Origin: Clostridium sp. BJN0001
Lineage (GTDB): Bacteria; Bacillota; Clostridia; Clostridiales; Clostridiaceae
Length of the DNA: 64,000 bases
Assembly: GCF_022869825.1 (NCBI RefSeq)
Contig: NZ_CP094971.1
Coordinates: 121,001 to 185,000, forward strand
Direction: 5' to 3'
Positions 1 to 7,895 of this stretch are shown here, piece after piece. The first letter of the stretch is position 1. Each line of letters starts with the position of its first letter. The position numbers and the translations under genes are program-made. The notes beneath the pieces are model-generated. The model ran no database searches, had not been told where the DNA came from, and saw nothing but the letters and a program-made list of their open reading frames with translations.

Positions 1-1013
1 ACGTGGTTGATCCAGTAGTTCTTGTAAATGAATTTGGAGCAGATGCTGTAAGATACTATCTTCTAAAAGAAGTACCATTTGGAGCTGATGGTTCATTTAC
101 TAATGAAGTATTTATAAAAAAGATTAATTCTGATTTATGTAATGACCTTGGAAATCTTGTATCAAGAACAGTTGCAATGGTTCAAAAATATTTTGGAGGA
201 AAAGTTCCATCAGGTGAATTTAGAGAAGATTTAGATGATGAATTTATAAATCTTGCACTTAAGACACCATCTGAAGTTGAAAAGAGTATAGATAAGCTTA
301 ATATTCCAGAAGCTATGACTAAGATTTTTGAGCTTATAGATAGAGCTAATAAATATATTGATGAAACAACTCCATGGATTTTAGCTAAAGATGAAGATAA
401 AAAGCAGAGACTTGGAACAGTTTTATATAATCTTTTAGAAACTTTAAGATTCGTTTCAGTAATGGTTTCACCATTTTTACCAGACACAGCTAAAAAGATA
501 AATGCTCAGATTAATACAGAAAATATTTCATGGGATTCATTAAAAGAATTTAATGGAACTAAAGAAGGCTCATCTGTAGTTAAGGGAGAAAATTTATTCC
601 CAAGAATAGACGTTGAAAAGAAGCTTGAAGAACTTGAAGAACTTAAAAAGAAAAATGCTCCAAAGAAAAAAATATTGCCTATAAAGAGCGAAATAACAAT
701 AGATGATTTTGAAAAGCTCGATTTAAGAGTAGTAAAAGTTCTTGCATGTGAACCTGTTAAAGGAGCTAAGAAACTATTAAAACTTACAGTTGAGCTTGGA
801 GATGAAAAAAGACAGGTAGTTTCAGGAATATCAAAATTCTATAAGCCTGAAGAACTTGTTGGAAAAAATGTAGTACTTGTTGCTAACTTAAAGCCTGTAA
901 AATTAAGAGGAGAACTTTCACAAGGAATGATTTTATGTGCTGCAACAGATGATGATAGTAAATTATGTGCTGTTAATCCTGGAGATATAGAATCAGGAAG
1001 CATTGTAAGATAG
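1..1013 (+). CDS. metG: Methionyl-tRNA synthetase, C-terminal part (5' end outside window)
   Basis: Charges tRNA-Met with methionine in the cytoplasm. The gene is cut by the window edge: the reading frame enters at base 3 with VVDPVVLVNEFGADAVRYYL, the stretch that normally follows the KMSKS loop, so the catalytic domain lies upstream. What remains is the alpha-helical anticodon-binding domain (about residues 20-190 of this fragment), a charged Lys/Glu linker (about 205-225), and a C-terminal EMAP/Trbp111-like tRNA-binding OB fold (about 230-336, starting near ITIDDFEKLDLRV). This appended domain is usual in Firmicutes MetG. tatD follows, the same order as metS-yabD in Bacillus. Confidence 0.96.
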   Translation, partial: VVDPVVLVNEFGADAVRYYLLKEVPFGADGSFTNEVFIKKINSDLCNDLGNLVSRTVAMVQKYFGGKVPSGEFREDLDDEFINLALKTPSEVEKSIDKLNIPEAMTKIFELIDRANKYIDETTPWILAKDEDKKQRLGTVLYNLLETLRFVSVMVSPFLPDTAKKINAQINTENISWDSLKEFNGTKEGSSVVKGENLFPRIDVEKKLEELEELKKKNAPKKKILPIKSEITIDDFEKLDLRVVKVLACEPVKGAKKLLKLTVELGDEKRQVVSGISKFYKPEELVGKNVVLVANLKPVKLRGELSQGMILCAATDDDSKLCAVNPGDIESGSIVR

Positions 1014-1026
1014 AAAAATAAAAAAA

Positions 1027-1056
1027 GACCATCAACCTTAGGGGAGATTGATGGTC
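1027..1056 (-). terminator. Hairpin oriented as a minus-strand terminator
   Basis: A perfect 9-bp stem, GACCATCAA (1027-1035) with TTGATGGTC (1048-1056), lies just after metG. Read on the plus strand it is followed by TGTAACC and has no T-tract. Read on the minus strand it is followed by seven T and then ATTTTT, a textbook intrinsic terminator. A second small dyad, ACCATTAATAATGGT, follows at 1061-1075. The stem may still end metG transcripts less efficiently. Confidence 0.6.
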
Positions 1057-1126
1057 TGTAACCATTAATAATGGTTAAGGGGTAAATAATAATGCTTTAA
1101 CTACTTTACAAGTATTATAATATAAT

Positions 1127-1156
1127 ATTATTATGTCAATTTAGTGACATAATAAT
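1127..1156. promoter_or_regulatory. 12-bp inverted repeat in the tatD leader
   Basis: ATTATTATGTCA (1127-1138) is the exact reverse complement of TGACATAATAAT (1145-1156), with a 6-base loop. It begins about six bases after a TATAAT (1116-1121) that could be the tatD -10 element; no good -35 is visible. It could be a protein operator or a 5' mRNA hairpin. The sequence alone does not decide. Confidence 0.5.
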
Positions 1157-1201
1157 GTCAAAATTATTAATAATTAAATTTTTAAGAGGAGAAAAGATAT
1201 T

Positions 1202-1996
1202 TTGGATAAATTTAATATTATAGATTGCCATGCACATTATGATGATGAAGCATATGACGATGACAGAGAAATAGTTTTAGAAGATATTAAGAAAAATGGT
1301 GTGAGTAAAATTTTAGATTGTGCCTCATCATATGAAAGCCTCGATAAAGTAGATTTTTTGACAAAAAAATATGATTTTATATTAGGAGCACTTGGAATTC
1401 ATCCAGAAAATGCACTTGAGATGAATGAAGACGTATGCTTAAAAATAGAAAATATGATAAAAGAAAATGATAAAATAGTTGCGATAGGGGAAATTGGGCT
1501 TGATTATCATTATGAAGAAAATCCTGAAAAAGAAATACAAAAGAAAGTTTTTATAAGACAGATGCAGCTTGCAGAGAAGCTAAATATGCCCGTAATTATT
1601 CATGACAGAGATGCACATAAAGATACTCTTGATATAATGAAACAGTTTAAAAATGTTACAGGAGAAGTTCATTGTTTTTCTGGAAGTGTTGAATTTGCTA
1701 AAGAGTGTATAAAGCTCGGATATTATATCGGATTTACAGGAGTAGTTACATTTAAAAATGCTAAAAAAGCAGTATATGTAGCAAGAGAAATTCCACTTGA
1801 AAAAATACTTGTAGAAACAGATTGCCCATATATGTCACCAGAGCCAAATAGAGGAAAACGAAATAAATCAGACTATATTGAATTTATAATTAGAAAAATA
1901 GCCGAGATCAAGAATATTGATCCATATAAGGCAAATTTGCAGTTTAATAGCAATTTTTATAGCTTGATTAAAAAGGGAATAAAAGGTAAAATATAA
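1202..1996 (+). CDS. tatD: TatD family metal-dependent DNase
   Basis: A TIM-barrel amidohydrolase-like nuclease; TatD homologues have 3'-5' DNase activity and are linked to DNA repair. The metal ligands are visible in order: HxH at residues 10 and 12 (IDCHAHYDD), Glu in GEIGLDYHY near 97, His in VIIHDRD near 133, His in EVHCFSG near 157, and Asp in ETDCPYMSPEP near 206. Its 264 residues are a normal full length. The start is TTG, with AGGAG ten bases upstream. It sits between metG and the yabE-like gene, as in Bacillus. Confidence 0.95.
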   Translation: MDKFNIIDCHAHYDDEAYDDDREIVLEDIKKNGVSKILDCASSYESLDKVDFLTKKYDFILGALGIHPENALEMNEDVCLKIENMIKENDKIVAIGEIGLDYHYEENPEKEIQKKVFIRQMQLAEKLNMPVIIHDRDAHKDTLDIMKQFKNVTGEVHCFSGSVEFAKECIKLGYYIGFTGVVTFKNAKKAVYVAREIPLEKILVETDCPYMSPEPNRGKRNKSDYIEFIIRKIAEIKNIDPYKANLQFNSNFYSLIKKGIKGKI

Positions 1997-2097
1997 ATGT
2001 TTACAGAATAAATTTACTATACCATAATTTTGATTATAAATAATTAATTTATCACAAAAATGCTATTATAATTTTATTTTATATCAAGTATTATACG

Positions 2098-2140
2098 TTA
2101 ACCATTATTACCTGCAAATAGGCATTATAGCTATGGTTAA
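2098..2140. promoter_or_regulatory. Inverted repeat upstream of the yabE-like promoter
   Basis: TTAACCAT (2098-2105) and ATGGTTAA (2133-2140) are exact inverted repeats 23 bp upstream of the -35 box. The same TAACCATTA/TAATGGTTA motif occurs as a compact dyad at 1060-1077 after metG. A shared operator is possible; this is inference. Confidence 0.35.
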
Positions 2141-2162
2141 TTCATATTGACTAGCCTTAAAT

Positions 2163-2192
2163 TTGACAATTTGTTTACATTTAAGGTATAAT
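2163..2192 (+). promoter_or_regulatory. Sigma-A promoter of the yabE-like gene, inside a nested dyad
   Basis: TTGACA (2163-2168), an 18-bp spacer and TATAAT (2187-2192) make a near-consensus sigma-A promoter. It is wrapped by two inverted repeats: CCTTAAAT/ATTTAAGG (2155-2162 and 2179-2186) and CATATTGA/TCAATATG (2143-2150 and 2193-2200). The symmetric arms over the -35/-10 region suggest an operator. Confidence 0.75.
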
Positions 2193-2227
2193 TCAATATG
2201 CGCTCTTACTAAAAAAGGAGGAGAATT

Positions 2228-3295
2228 ATGGTAGAAAAATTAAATGACTTAACTCGAAAAATTAAGACGAGTTTTTCTAACAGTCCAAAAAAGAGACTCA
2301 TTTTAGGGACAAGCGTTGCGGTTGCTGCAGTACTTATAATGACATCAGCAGTAATTATTAATTTGAGAAAGACAGTAATATTAAATTTAGACGGAAAACA
2401 AGAAATGTTTGTGACATATAAAGGGACTGTTAAAGATGTACTTTTAGAAAAAGGAGTAAATGTTGGCACTTATGATAAAGTGGAGCCATCCCTTAAGACA
2501 AAAGTAGCACAGCAGTGTGTAATTGATGTTAAGAATGCAAAGCCAGTAGAGATAGTGGCAAATGGAGAATCTTATACAGTAAATACAGCAGAAAATACAG
2601 TTAAAGATATGCTAATGAATAACTTAGATCAGCTTTCTGAAAAAGGAGTAGACTTTGATGAAGATAAAGATGAAATTACTCCATCATTAGATTCAGAAAT
2701 TGTTGATGATATGAGCGTTAAACTCACAAAGGTTGAACAAAAAGAAGTTACAGAAAAACAGCAGATAGCTTTTGATACAGTAGTTGAAAAAGATTCAAAG
2801 CTTGATTCTACAGTAAATAAAGTTAAACAGGAAGGTTCTTCAGGAGAAAAAGAGATAACTTATACAGTTACTTATAAAGATGGAAAAGAGTGCGCTAAAG
2901 AAGTAAAAAGCACTAAGACAATAGTAGAACCTACTAATAAGGTAATTGTTCAAGGAACAGGACAGGTTTATGTGAGCAGAGGTTCTGGGAGCGTAGCTTA
3001 TAAGAGAAAATTAAACTGTGAAGCGACAGCTTATAGTGGAGGCTATAGCACAAAGACCGGCAGAACACCTATAAGAAATGTAAATGGAATGAGTACAATT
3101 GCTGTTGACCCATCAGTAATTCCATTAGGAAGTAAGGTTTATATTGATGGATACGGATATGCAGTTGCCGCAGATACAGGAAGTGCTATAAAAGGAAATA
3201 TAATAGATTTATATTTTAATAGTTATGGTGAAACTGTACAGTGGGGAAGAAAACCAGTTACAGTATTAATACTTGCTTACCCTGGAGAATGGTAA
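2228..3295 (+). CDS. yabE: YabE-like cell-wall protein: DUF348 repeats, G5 and 3D domains
   Basis: A secreted or membrane-anchored cell-wall factor resembling resuscitation-promoting factors. One N-terminal membrane segment (about residues 24-46) is followed by DUF348 repeats (LRKTVILNLDGKQEM onward, about 45-165), a G5 domain (about 170-245) and a C-terminal 3D domain (about 260-355). The 3D domain is the MltA-like fold named for its three Asp; AVDPSVIPLG, AADTGSAIKG and IIDLYF are visible. Such proteins bind or cleave peptidoglycan. The ATG has a strong AAAGGAGG site, a near-consensus promoter and a terminator of its own, so it is probably monocistronic. The position between tatD and rnmV matches Bacillus yabE. 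Confidence 0.9.
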   Translation: MVEKLNDLTRKIKTSFSNSPKKRLILGTSVAVAAVLIMTSAVIINLRKTVILNLDGKQEMFVTYKGTVKDVLLEKGVNVGTYDKVEPSLKTKVAQQCVIDVKNAKPVEIVANGESYTVNTAENTVKDMLMNNLDQLSEKGVDFDEDKDEITPSLDSEIVDDMSVKLTKVEQKEVTEKQQIAFDTVVEKDSKLDSTVNKVKQEGSSGEKEITYTVTYKDGKECAKEVKSTKTIVEPTNKVIVQGTGQVYVSRGSGSVAYKRKLNCEATAYSGGYSTKTGRTPIRNVNGMSTIAVDPSVIPLGSKVYIDGYGYAVAADTGSAIKGNIIDLYFNSYGETVQWGRKPVTVLILAYPGEW

Positions 3296-3362
3296 AGCTT
3301 AAGATTAAGCTATCACTTGAATAAATGACAGATAAATAAGAAAATTTAATAGATTTTTTTAA

Positions 3363-3416
3363 AAACAAGCTAGCATAGGGATGAATTTAATCCATTATGG
3401 TAGCTTGTTTTTTATT
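3363..3416 (+). terminator. Terminator of the yabE-like gene
   Basis: AAACAAGCTA (3363-3372) pairs with TAGCTTGTTT (3401-3410), with further partial pairing inside, followed by TTTATTTTA. Confidence 0.8.
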
Positions 3417-3524
3417 TTACTTTTATGATTTTAAAGACACACTTTTTTTCTCCTCTTCTTTTTTATATAGATTTAGGGTACAATAAATAATAGTTTAGTA
3501 CAATTTAGAAGGGATGAAGTCTAA

Positions 3525-4085
3525 TTGATAAAAGAAGTAATAGTAGTAGAAGGACGAGATGATATTGATGCTGTAAAAAAGGCAATAGATGCTGAAGTTA
3601 TAGCAGTTGGTGGATTTGGTATAAACAAAAAGGTTATAGATAGAATAAAAGAAGCCCAAAAGAGAAAAGGAGTTATAGTTCTTACTGATCCTGATTTTGC
3701 TGGCGAAAAGATAAGAAGAATAATTTCTAAAAGAGTTAAAGGAATAAAACATGCGTATATTGCAAAAGAAGATGGATTAAAAAATGGTGATATAGGTGTT
3801 GAAAATGCATGTCCTAAAGTTATATTAGATGCACTTGAGCAGGCAAAAATAACATCAGAAGAGAAGAAATCATTTTTTAATATGCAGGATATGTATTATT
3901 TTAAACTTGCAGGATGTAGCAGTTCAAAAAGAAGAAGAGAAATATTTGGTAAAATTCTTGGAATAGGTTATGGAAATGCGTCGCAGATGGTTTTGAGATT
4001 AAACAATTATGGAATAACACCAGAAGAGTTTACACATGCTATATCTATAGTTAATGAAAACATAATTAAGGAAGGTATTGAATAA
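3525..4085 (+). CDS. rnmV: Ribonuclease M5
   Basis: Matures the ends of 5S rRNA precursor on the ribosome, with ribosomal protein L18 as cofactor in Bacillus. The N-terminal half is a Toprim domain: the catalytic Glu is in VVEGRDD (residues 7-13) and the second acidic motif is LTDPDFAGE (about 52-60). The 186-residue length is normal. The start is TTG after GAAGGGATG. Its TAA overlaps the rsmA ATG by one base, so the two are translationally coupled, as in many Firmicutes. Confidence 0.95.
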   Translation: MIKEVIVVEGRDDIDAVKKAIDAEVIAVGGFGINKKVIDRIKEAQKRKGVIVLTDPDFAGEKIRRIISKRVKGIKHAYIAKEDGLKNGDIGVENACPKVILDALEQAKITSEEKKSFFNMQDMYYFKLAGCSSSKRRREIFGKILGIGYGNASQMVLRLNNYGITPEEFTHAISIVNENIIKEGIE

Positions 4086-4930
4086 TGGATATAAATGATG
4101 TTAAAACTGCGGAACTTGTAAAAAAGTATAATTTCAAGTTCTCAAAAAGTCTAGGACAGAATTTTTTAACAGATGATACTGTACTTGATGCTATTATAGA
4201 GGGAGCGAATCTTACAAAGGATGATACTGTAATAGAAATAGGACCAGGAGTAGGAACACTTACATCAAGACTTTTAGATGCTGCTAAAAAAGTTATTGCA
4301 ATAGAGCTTGATAGTTCTCTTATTCCTATACTTAATAAAGAACTTGGAGATAGAGATAATTTTACTCTTATACATAAAGATGCTCTTAAAGTTAATTTTA
4401 ATGAGCTTATAGGAGATGAAGAAAGCGTAAAGCTTGTAGCTAATCTTCCATATTATGTTACAACGCCTATCATTATAAATCTTTTAAAGCAAAAATATAA
4501 TTTTAAATCTCTTACAATAATGGTTCAAAAAGAAGTTGCAGAAAGAATTAACTCTGCTCCTAATTGTAAACAGTATGGTTCAATTTCTGTTTTTGTTCAG
4601 TATTATTGCAATACTGAGATAATAAAAAGAGTTCCACCATCATGCTTTATTCCAAGACCAAAAGTTGATTCTATAGTAATAAAGCTTGAAAGATTAGAAG
4701 AACCAAAGGTTAATGTTAGAGATGAAAAATTAATGTTTGATATTGTTAGATGCGGCTTTAATATGAGAAGAAAAACTTTGAGAAATTCTTTAAAAAATAT
4801 AGGATTATCAAAAGAAAATCTTGAACTTGCTTTTGAAAAATCAGAAATAGATCCTAAAAGGAGAGCTGAAACATTATCTATTGATGAATTTGCAAAAATT
4901 GCAGATGTTATTTATGACATGAAATCATAA
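4085..4930 (+). CDS. rsmA: 16S rRNA (adenine-N6,N6)-dimethyltransferase
   Basis: Dimethylates two adjacent adenines near the 3' end of 16S rRNA during small-subunit assembly; loss of this enzyme is the classic kasugamycin-resistance lesion. It has a Rossmann methyltransferase core with the SAM loop [10 protein letters not shown] (residues 51-60), the acidic IELD motif and the catalytic [10 protein letters not shown] motif near residue 120. A small helical C-terminal domain ends in the typical [15 protein letters not shown]. The 281 residues are full length. The start overlaps the rnmV stop codon. Confidence 0.97.
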   Translation: MDINDVKTAELVKKYNFKFSKSLGQNFLTDDTVLDAIIEGANLTKDDTVIEIGPGVGTLTSRLLDAAKKVIAIELDSSLIPILNKELGDRDNFTLIHKDALKVNFNELIGDEESVKLVANLPYYVTTPIIINLLKQKYNFKSLTIMVQKEVAERINSAPNCKQYGSISVFVQYYCNTEIIKRVPPSCFIPRPKVDSIVIKLERLEEPKVNVRDEKLMFDIVRCGFNMRRKTLRNSLKNIGLSKENLELAFEKSEIDPKRRAETLSIDEFAKIADVIYDMKS

Positions 4931-4941
4931 AATTTACACTT

Positions 4942-4965
4942 TCGCATATATTATATCGAAAGAAT
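4942..4965. promoter_or_regulatory. Imperfect palindrome before the unrecognised gene at 4987
   Basis: CTTTCG-C-ATATA pairs with TATAT-CGAAAG around 4940-4963, with one unpaired C. It lies about ten bases before the GGAGGG ribosome binding site (4972-4977). It may be an operator or a short hairpin; no clear promoter hexamers are visible beside it. Confidence 0.3.
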
Positions 4966-4986
4966 ATATGTGGAGGGAAATTATAA

Positions 4987-6447
4987 TTGTCACATACAAA
5001 ATTATATAGAAATTTTATAATACTACAGCCTAATGAAACCAATAGAAAAACAGCTGACGGCAAAGATTTATCAGGATATGCGAAGGTTGAAGCAAAAGGA
5101 GAGAAGTGCAGGGTATCTTTCTACGTTCAAAATTTAAATCCTGAAGAAAAATATACAATGATTCTTATCTGTAGTAAAAAGGATAACAGAAATCTTCTTT
5201 CGCTTGGAAGTCTTCCTATTGATAAAAATGGAAAAGGAGAAAGCTCAAGTGAGTATTTTTCTAGTAGCATTGGAGGAGAAAATCTTTCATATGACAAGAT
5301 AACAGGTGCTGCTATTTTAAAAGAAGATGGAGGATTTGCAAATTATATAATGTATGGCTTTGTTAATGGACAGGATGTAAATGAGAACTGGAAAAATTTC
5401 AAAGTCATAAAATGTTATTCTGAACATAGAAAATCTGAATCTAAAGAGTCATTTTTCTATGAAAAACCTTCAGCTATAAAAACCCAGCCTAAAGAGGAGA
5501 TAAAAAAAGAAGAACCTGTAAGGAAAAAAGAAAATATTAATAAAGAGGAGCAAAAAGAAACAAAGATAAAACCTAATGTTTTAGATTCTGACAAAATATC
5601 AAATGAAGTCAGAGAAGAAGCTCCAAAAGAAGAAATTATTAAAAAAGAAACTCCAAAAGAAGAACAAATTTCTGAGAAACCTTTAGAGACAGTAATATCC
5701 ACTACAGATACACGATGCAAAGACAAGAAGAAAAAAGATAACTCTGTGGATATTGAAAAACATATTAGAGAAGAACTCTCTAAAATAGAGGAAACTGCCA
5801 ATATAAGTGTATGTGTAAATGAAAAAGGCAATTTCGTTATTTATGCTATGGTTAAAAATAAGGACAATGGTAAAATAAAGAAATGCGTTAAAGAAATAAG
5901 TTCAAAAGAAAAAAAGATGATGAGTAAAAGACTCAATGAAAATTTAAATCTCGATCTTGATGATTTTGATGACTATGAAAGAAGTATAGTTTCTCCTGAA
6001 CCTGAAGACGATGAGAGAAAATATGATAAGTTTAATATATGTGGGAAAGACGGGAATTTTTTTGAGTCAATAGCAGAACTTTTCACAAAATCAGACTGTA
6101 AATTTAAAGATATAAATTATTGCAAATGGTATAAAGTTGATGTTAATAAGTTAGAAGACTTATATGATAAAAACAATAAAGATAAATATGTACTTGCATA
6201 TTATCCTATGATAAATTATTATCCTTATATTGAAAAATATAAGCATTTTTTATTAGGACTTAAATGTGATGATGATGGAGAACTAAAATATATACTTTAT
6301 GCTATTCCTGGATGCAAAGATAAGAGTGATCAGCCATATGATGGCAAAACAGGGTTTGTAACATGGACAGAGAACATGAGAAATCAAGGATATTGGATTA
6401 TGTTTTATGATTATAAAACTTGTAATATAGTAGTTCCAATTAAGTAA
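4987..6447 (+). CDS. Unrecognised clostridial protein with two globular ends and an acidic linker
   Basis: I cannot assign a function. About residues 1-150 form a compact domain (MSHTKLYRNFIILQPNET, then GYAKVEAKGEKCRVSFYVQN and SLGSLPIDKNGKG) that I recall at the N-terminus of several hypothetical clostridial proteins. Residues about 155-250 are a low-complexity Lys/Glu-rich linker with repeated PKEE. The C-terminal part (about 330-486) is rich in Tyr and Trp (YYPMINYYPYIEKYKHFLLG, GFVTWTENMRNQGYWIMFYD), suggesting a second globular domain. There is no signal peptide or membrane segment, so it is probably cytoplasmic. It starts at TTG, nine bases after GGAGGG. The next small membrane-anchored gene follows after 5 bases and is probably cotranscribed. 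Confidence 0.8.
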   Translation: MSHTKLYRNFIILQPNETNRKTADGKDLSGYAKVEAKGEKCRVSFYVQNLNPEEKYTMILICSKKDNRNLLSLGSLPIDKNGKGESSSEYFSSSIGGENLSYDKITGAAILKEDGGFANYIMYGFVNGQDVNENWKNFKVIKCYSEHRKSESKESFFYEKPSAIKTQPKEEIKKEEPVRKKENINKEEQKETKIKPNVLDSDKISNEVREEAPKEEIIKKETPKEEQISEKPLETVISTTDTRCKDKKKKDNSVDIEKHIREELSKIEETANISVCVNEKGNFVIYAMVKNKDNGKIKKCVKEISSKEKKMMSKRLNENLNLDLDDFDDYERSIVSPEPEDDERKYDKFNICGKDGNFFESIAELFTKSDCKFKDINYCKWYKVDVNKLEDLYDKNNKDKYVLAYYPMINYYPYIEKYKHFLLGLKCDDDGELKYILYAIPGCKDKSDQPYDGKTGFVTWTENMRNQGYWIMFYDYKTCNIVVPIK

Positions 6448-6452
6448 TATAC

Positions 6453-7013
6453 ATGAATAAAAAACAGCTTATAGTTACAACTGTTTTATTAATGTTAATG
6501 TTTACTCTGTCGGTTGTCCAGGTCTTTTTTAATAAAAGTTTTAAAGAAGCTGCACTTATAAGCAATGGGATTACATGTTTTAAGCAGTATACTTTTGATG
6601 AGGGAAAGCATTTTATTTCATTGCCTTTAGAATGGGAAACTTACGATAAAACAGAATCTTCAAAGTACTCCTTATATAAAATGAATTTTAAGGATGATTG
6701 TACAAGTATAACAGGTTCTGTTGAGCTTATAGAAAGCGTAGAAAATTTAAATTCATTTTCTGAAAATGATACATCTAATCAGACTCTTAATTATTATGAT
6801 GTTCAGATACTTCCATTTGAAAATGAAAGCAATTCAGGAGTCATCTCTGAATACAAGACAAGCATAGAAGACGGATATGATTTTACGAATGAAAGTTATT
6901 ATGTTTCTGTCGAGGATGGCAAAATATTAAAAGTCATTTTTAATGTTAAAGAATCATCTTATAGAGAAAATTTAAAATCAATTTTTAGTGCAATAATTGA
7001 AACTGCAAAGTAG
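6453..7013 (+). CDS. Membrane-anchored extracytoplasmic protein, PsbP/DcrB-like
   Basis: It has a short cytoplasmic MNKKQ, one hydrophobic segment (about residues 6-25) and an exported domain of about 155 residues. The pattern of FISLPLEWETYDK, a central variable part, and a closing amphipathic helix (YRENLKSIFSAIIETAK) resembles PsbP/DcrB/Mog1-like small alpha-beta domains. This is fold-level resemblance only and the function is unknown. There is no lipobox. It starts five bases after the upstream unrecognised gene, with almost no ribosome binding site of its own, so it is probably translated by coupling. Confidence 0.8.
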   Translation: MNKKQLIVTTVLLMLMFTLSVVQVFFNKSFKEAALISNGITCFKQYTFDEGKHFISLPLEWETYDKTESSKYSLYKMNFKDDCTSITGSVELIESVENLNSFSENDTSNQTLNYYDVQILPFENESNSGVISEYKTSIEDGYDFTNESYYVSVEDGKILKVIFNVKESSYRENLKSIFSAIIETAK

Positions 7014-7023
7014 TAAATAAAGT

Positions 7024-7093
7024 TTGCTAATATAAAGCATAAGTATTATAATTTATGGTATATAGGAGGAGCATAGGCTTCTCCTTAATGCTT
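7024..7093 (+). promoter_or_regulatory. lgt promoter and 5' leader hairpin
   Basis: TTGCTA (7024-7029), 17 bp, then TATAAT (7047-7052) gives a good sigma-A promoter. The predicted leader begins near 7059 and almost at once forms a stem, GGAGGAGC (7065-7072) with GCTTCTCC (7077-7084). AAGCAT (7035-7040) and ATGCTT (7088-7093) are also complementary. A 5'-end hairpin of this kind can protect mRNA from decay. Confidence 0.6.
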
Positions 7094-7109
7094 AAAATGT
7101 GGGGGAAAG

Positions 7110-7895
7110 ATGAAAACTGATTTATTTGATATATTTGGTATACATATAAGAGGTTATGGAACTATGATTGCAATAGGAATCATAGTAGCTTCAATTATAT
7201 TTATAAGTAAAGGAAAAAAGAAAAATTATGATGAAAATAGTCTTCTTAACATAATAATTATTACAGTCATATTTGGGATGATTGGAGCAAAACTTTTATT
7301 TATAATTACAGAAATTAAGGATATAATTAAAAATCCATCTATTCTTCTTAATATAGGAAATGGATTTGTTGTATATGGAGGAATAATCGGAGGAATATTC
7401 GGAATTTATATTTATTGCAGAAGAAAATCATGGAATATTTTTGAAATACTTGATATGATAGCAGCTCCACTTGCTATAGCTCAGGGCTTTGGAAGAATAG
7501 GATGCTTTCTTGCAGGATGTTGCTATGGAAAAGTTACAACATCACAGTTTGGAGTTGTATTTCCTCAGAATTCTCTAGCTTATCCACCTGGTATTCCACT
7601 TATTCCTACACAATTATACTCATCTGCGTTTGATTTTAGTTTAGGTATTTTTCTTATGCTCTTTTCTAGAAGAAAAAAGAATAATGGAAAAGTATTAAGT
7701 ATGTATTTAATTCTATACAGCATAGGAAGATTTATTATTGAAATATTTAGAGATGATATGCGTGGAAATATAGGATTTTTATCAACATCACAATTTATTG
7801 CTATAATTACGCTTATAGCTGGAGCTATTCTATTCAAACTAAGTACTAATAATATTTTTAAGGGAGAGATGAAGAACGTTGAAAAGGAAAATTAG
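7110..7895 (+). CDS. lgt: Prolipoprotein diacylglyceryl transferase
   Basis: Transfers diacylglycerol from phosphatidylglycerol to the lipobox cysteine of prelipoproteins, the first step of lipoprotein maturation at the cytoplasmic membrane. The polytopic protein has about seven hydrophobic segments. It carries the early HIRGYG motif, the central VVYGGIIGG stretch and the Lgt signature region GRIGCFLAGCCYGK (about residues 129-142), a clostridial variant with extra cysteines. The length of 261 is normal. It has its own promoter and a GGGGGAAAG ribosome site. Its last 17 bases overlap the following lipoprotein gene, so enzyme and a likely substrate are made together. Confidence 0.93.
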   Translation: MKTDLFDIFGIHIRGYGTMIAIGIIVASIIFISKGKKKNYDENSLLNIIIITVIFGMIGAKLLFIITEIKDIIKNPSILLNIGNGFVVYGGIIGGIFGIYIYCRRKSWNIFEILDMIAAPLAIAQGFGRIGCFLAGCCYGKVTTSQFGVVFPQNSLAYPPGIPLIPTQLYSSAFDFSLGIFLMLFSRRKKNNGKVLSMYLILYSIGRFIIEIFRDDMRGNIGFLSTSQFIAIITLIAGAILFKLSTNNIFKGEMKNVEKEN

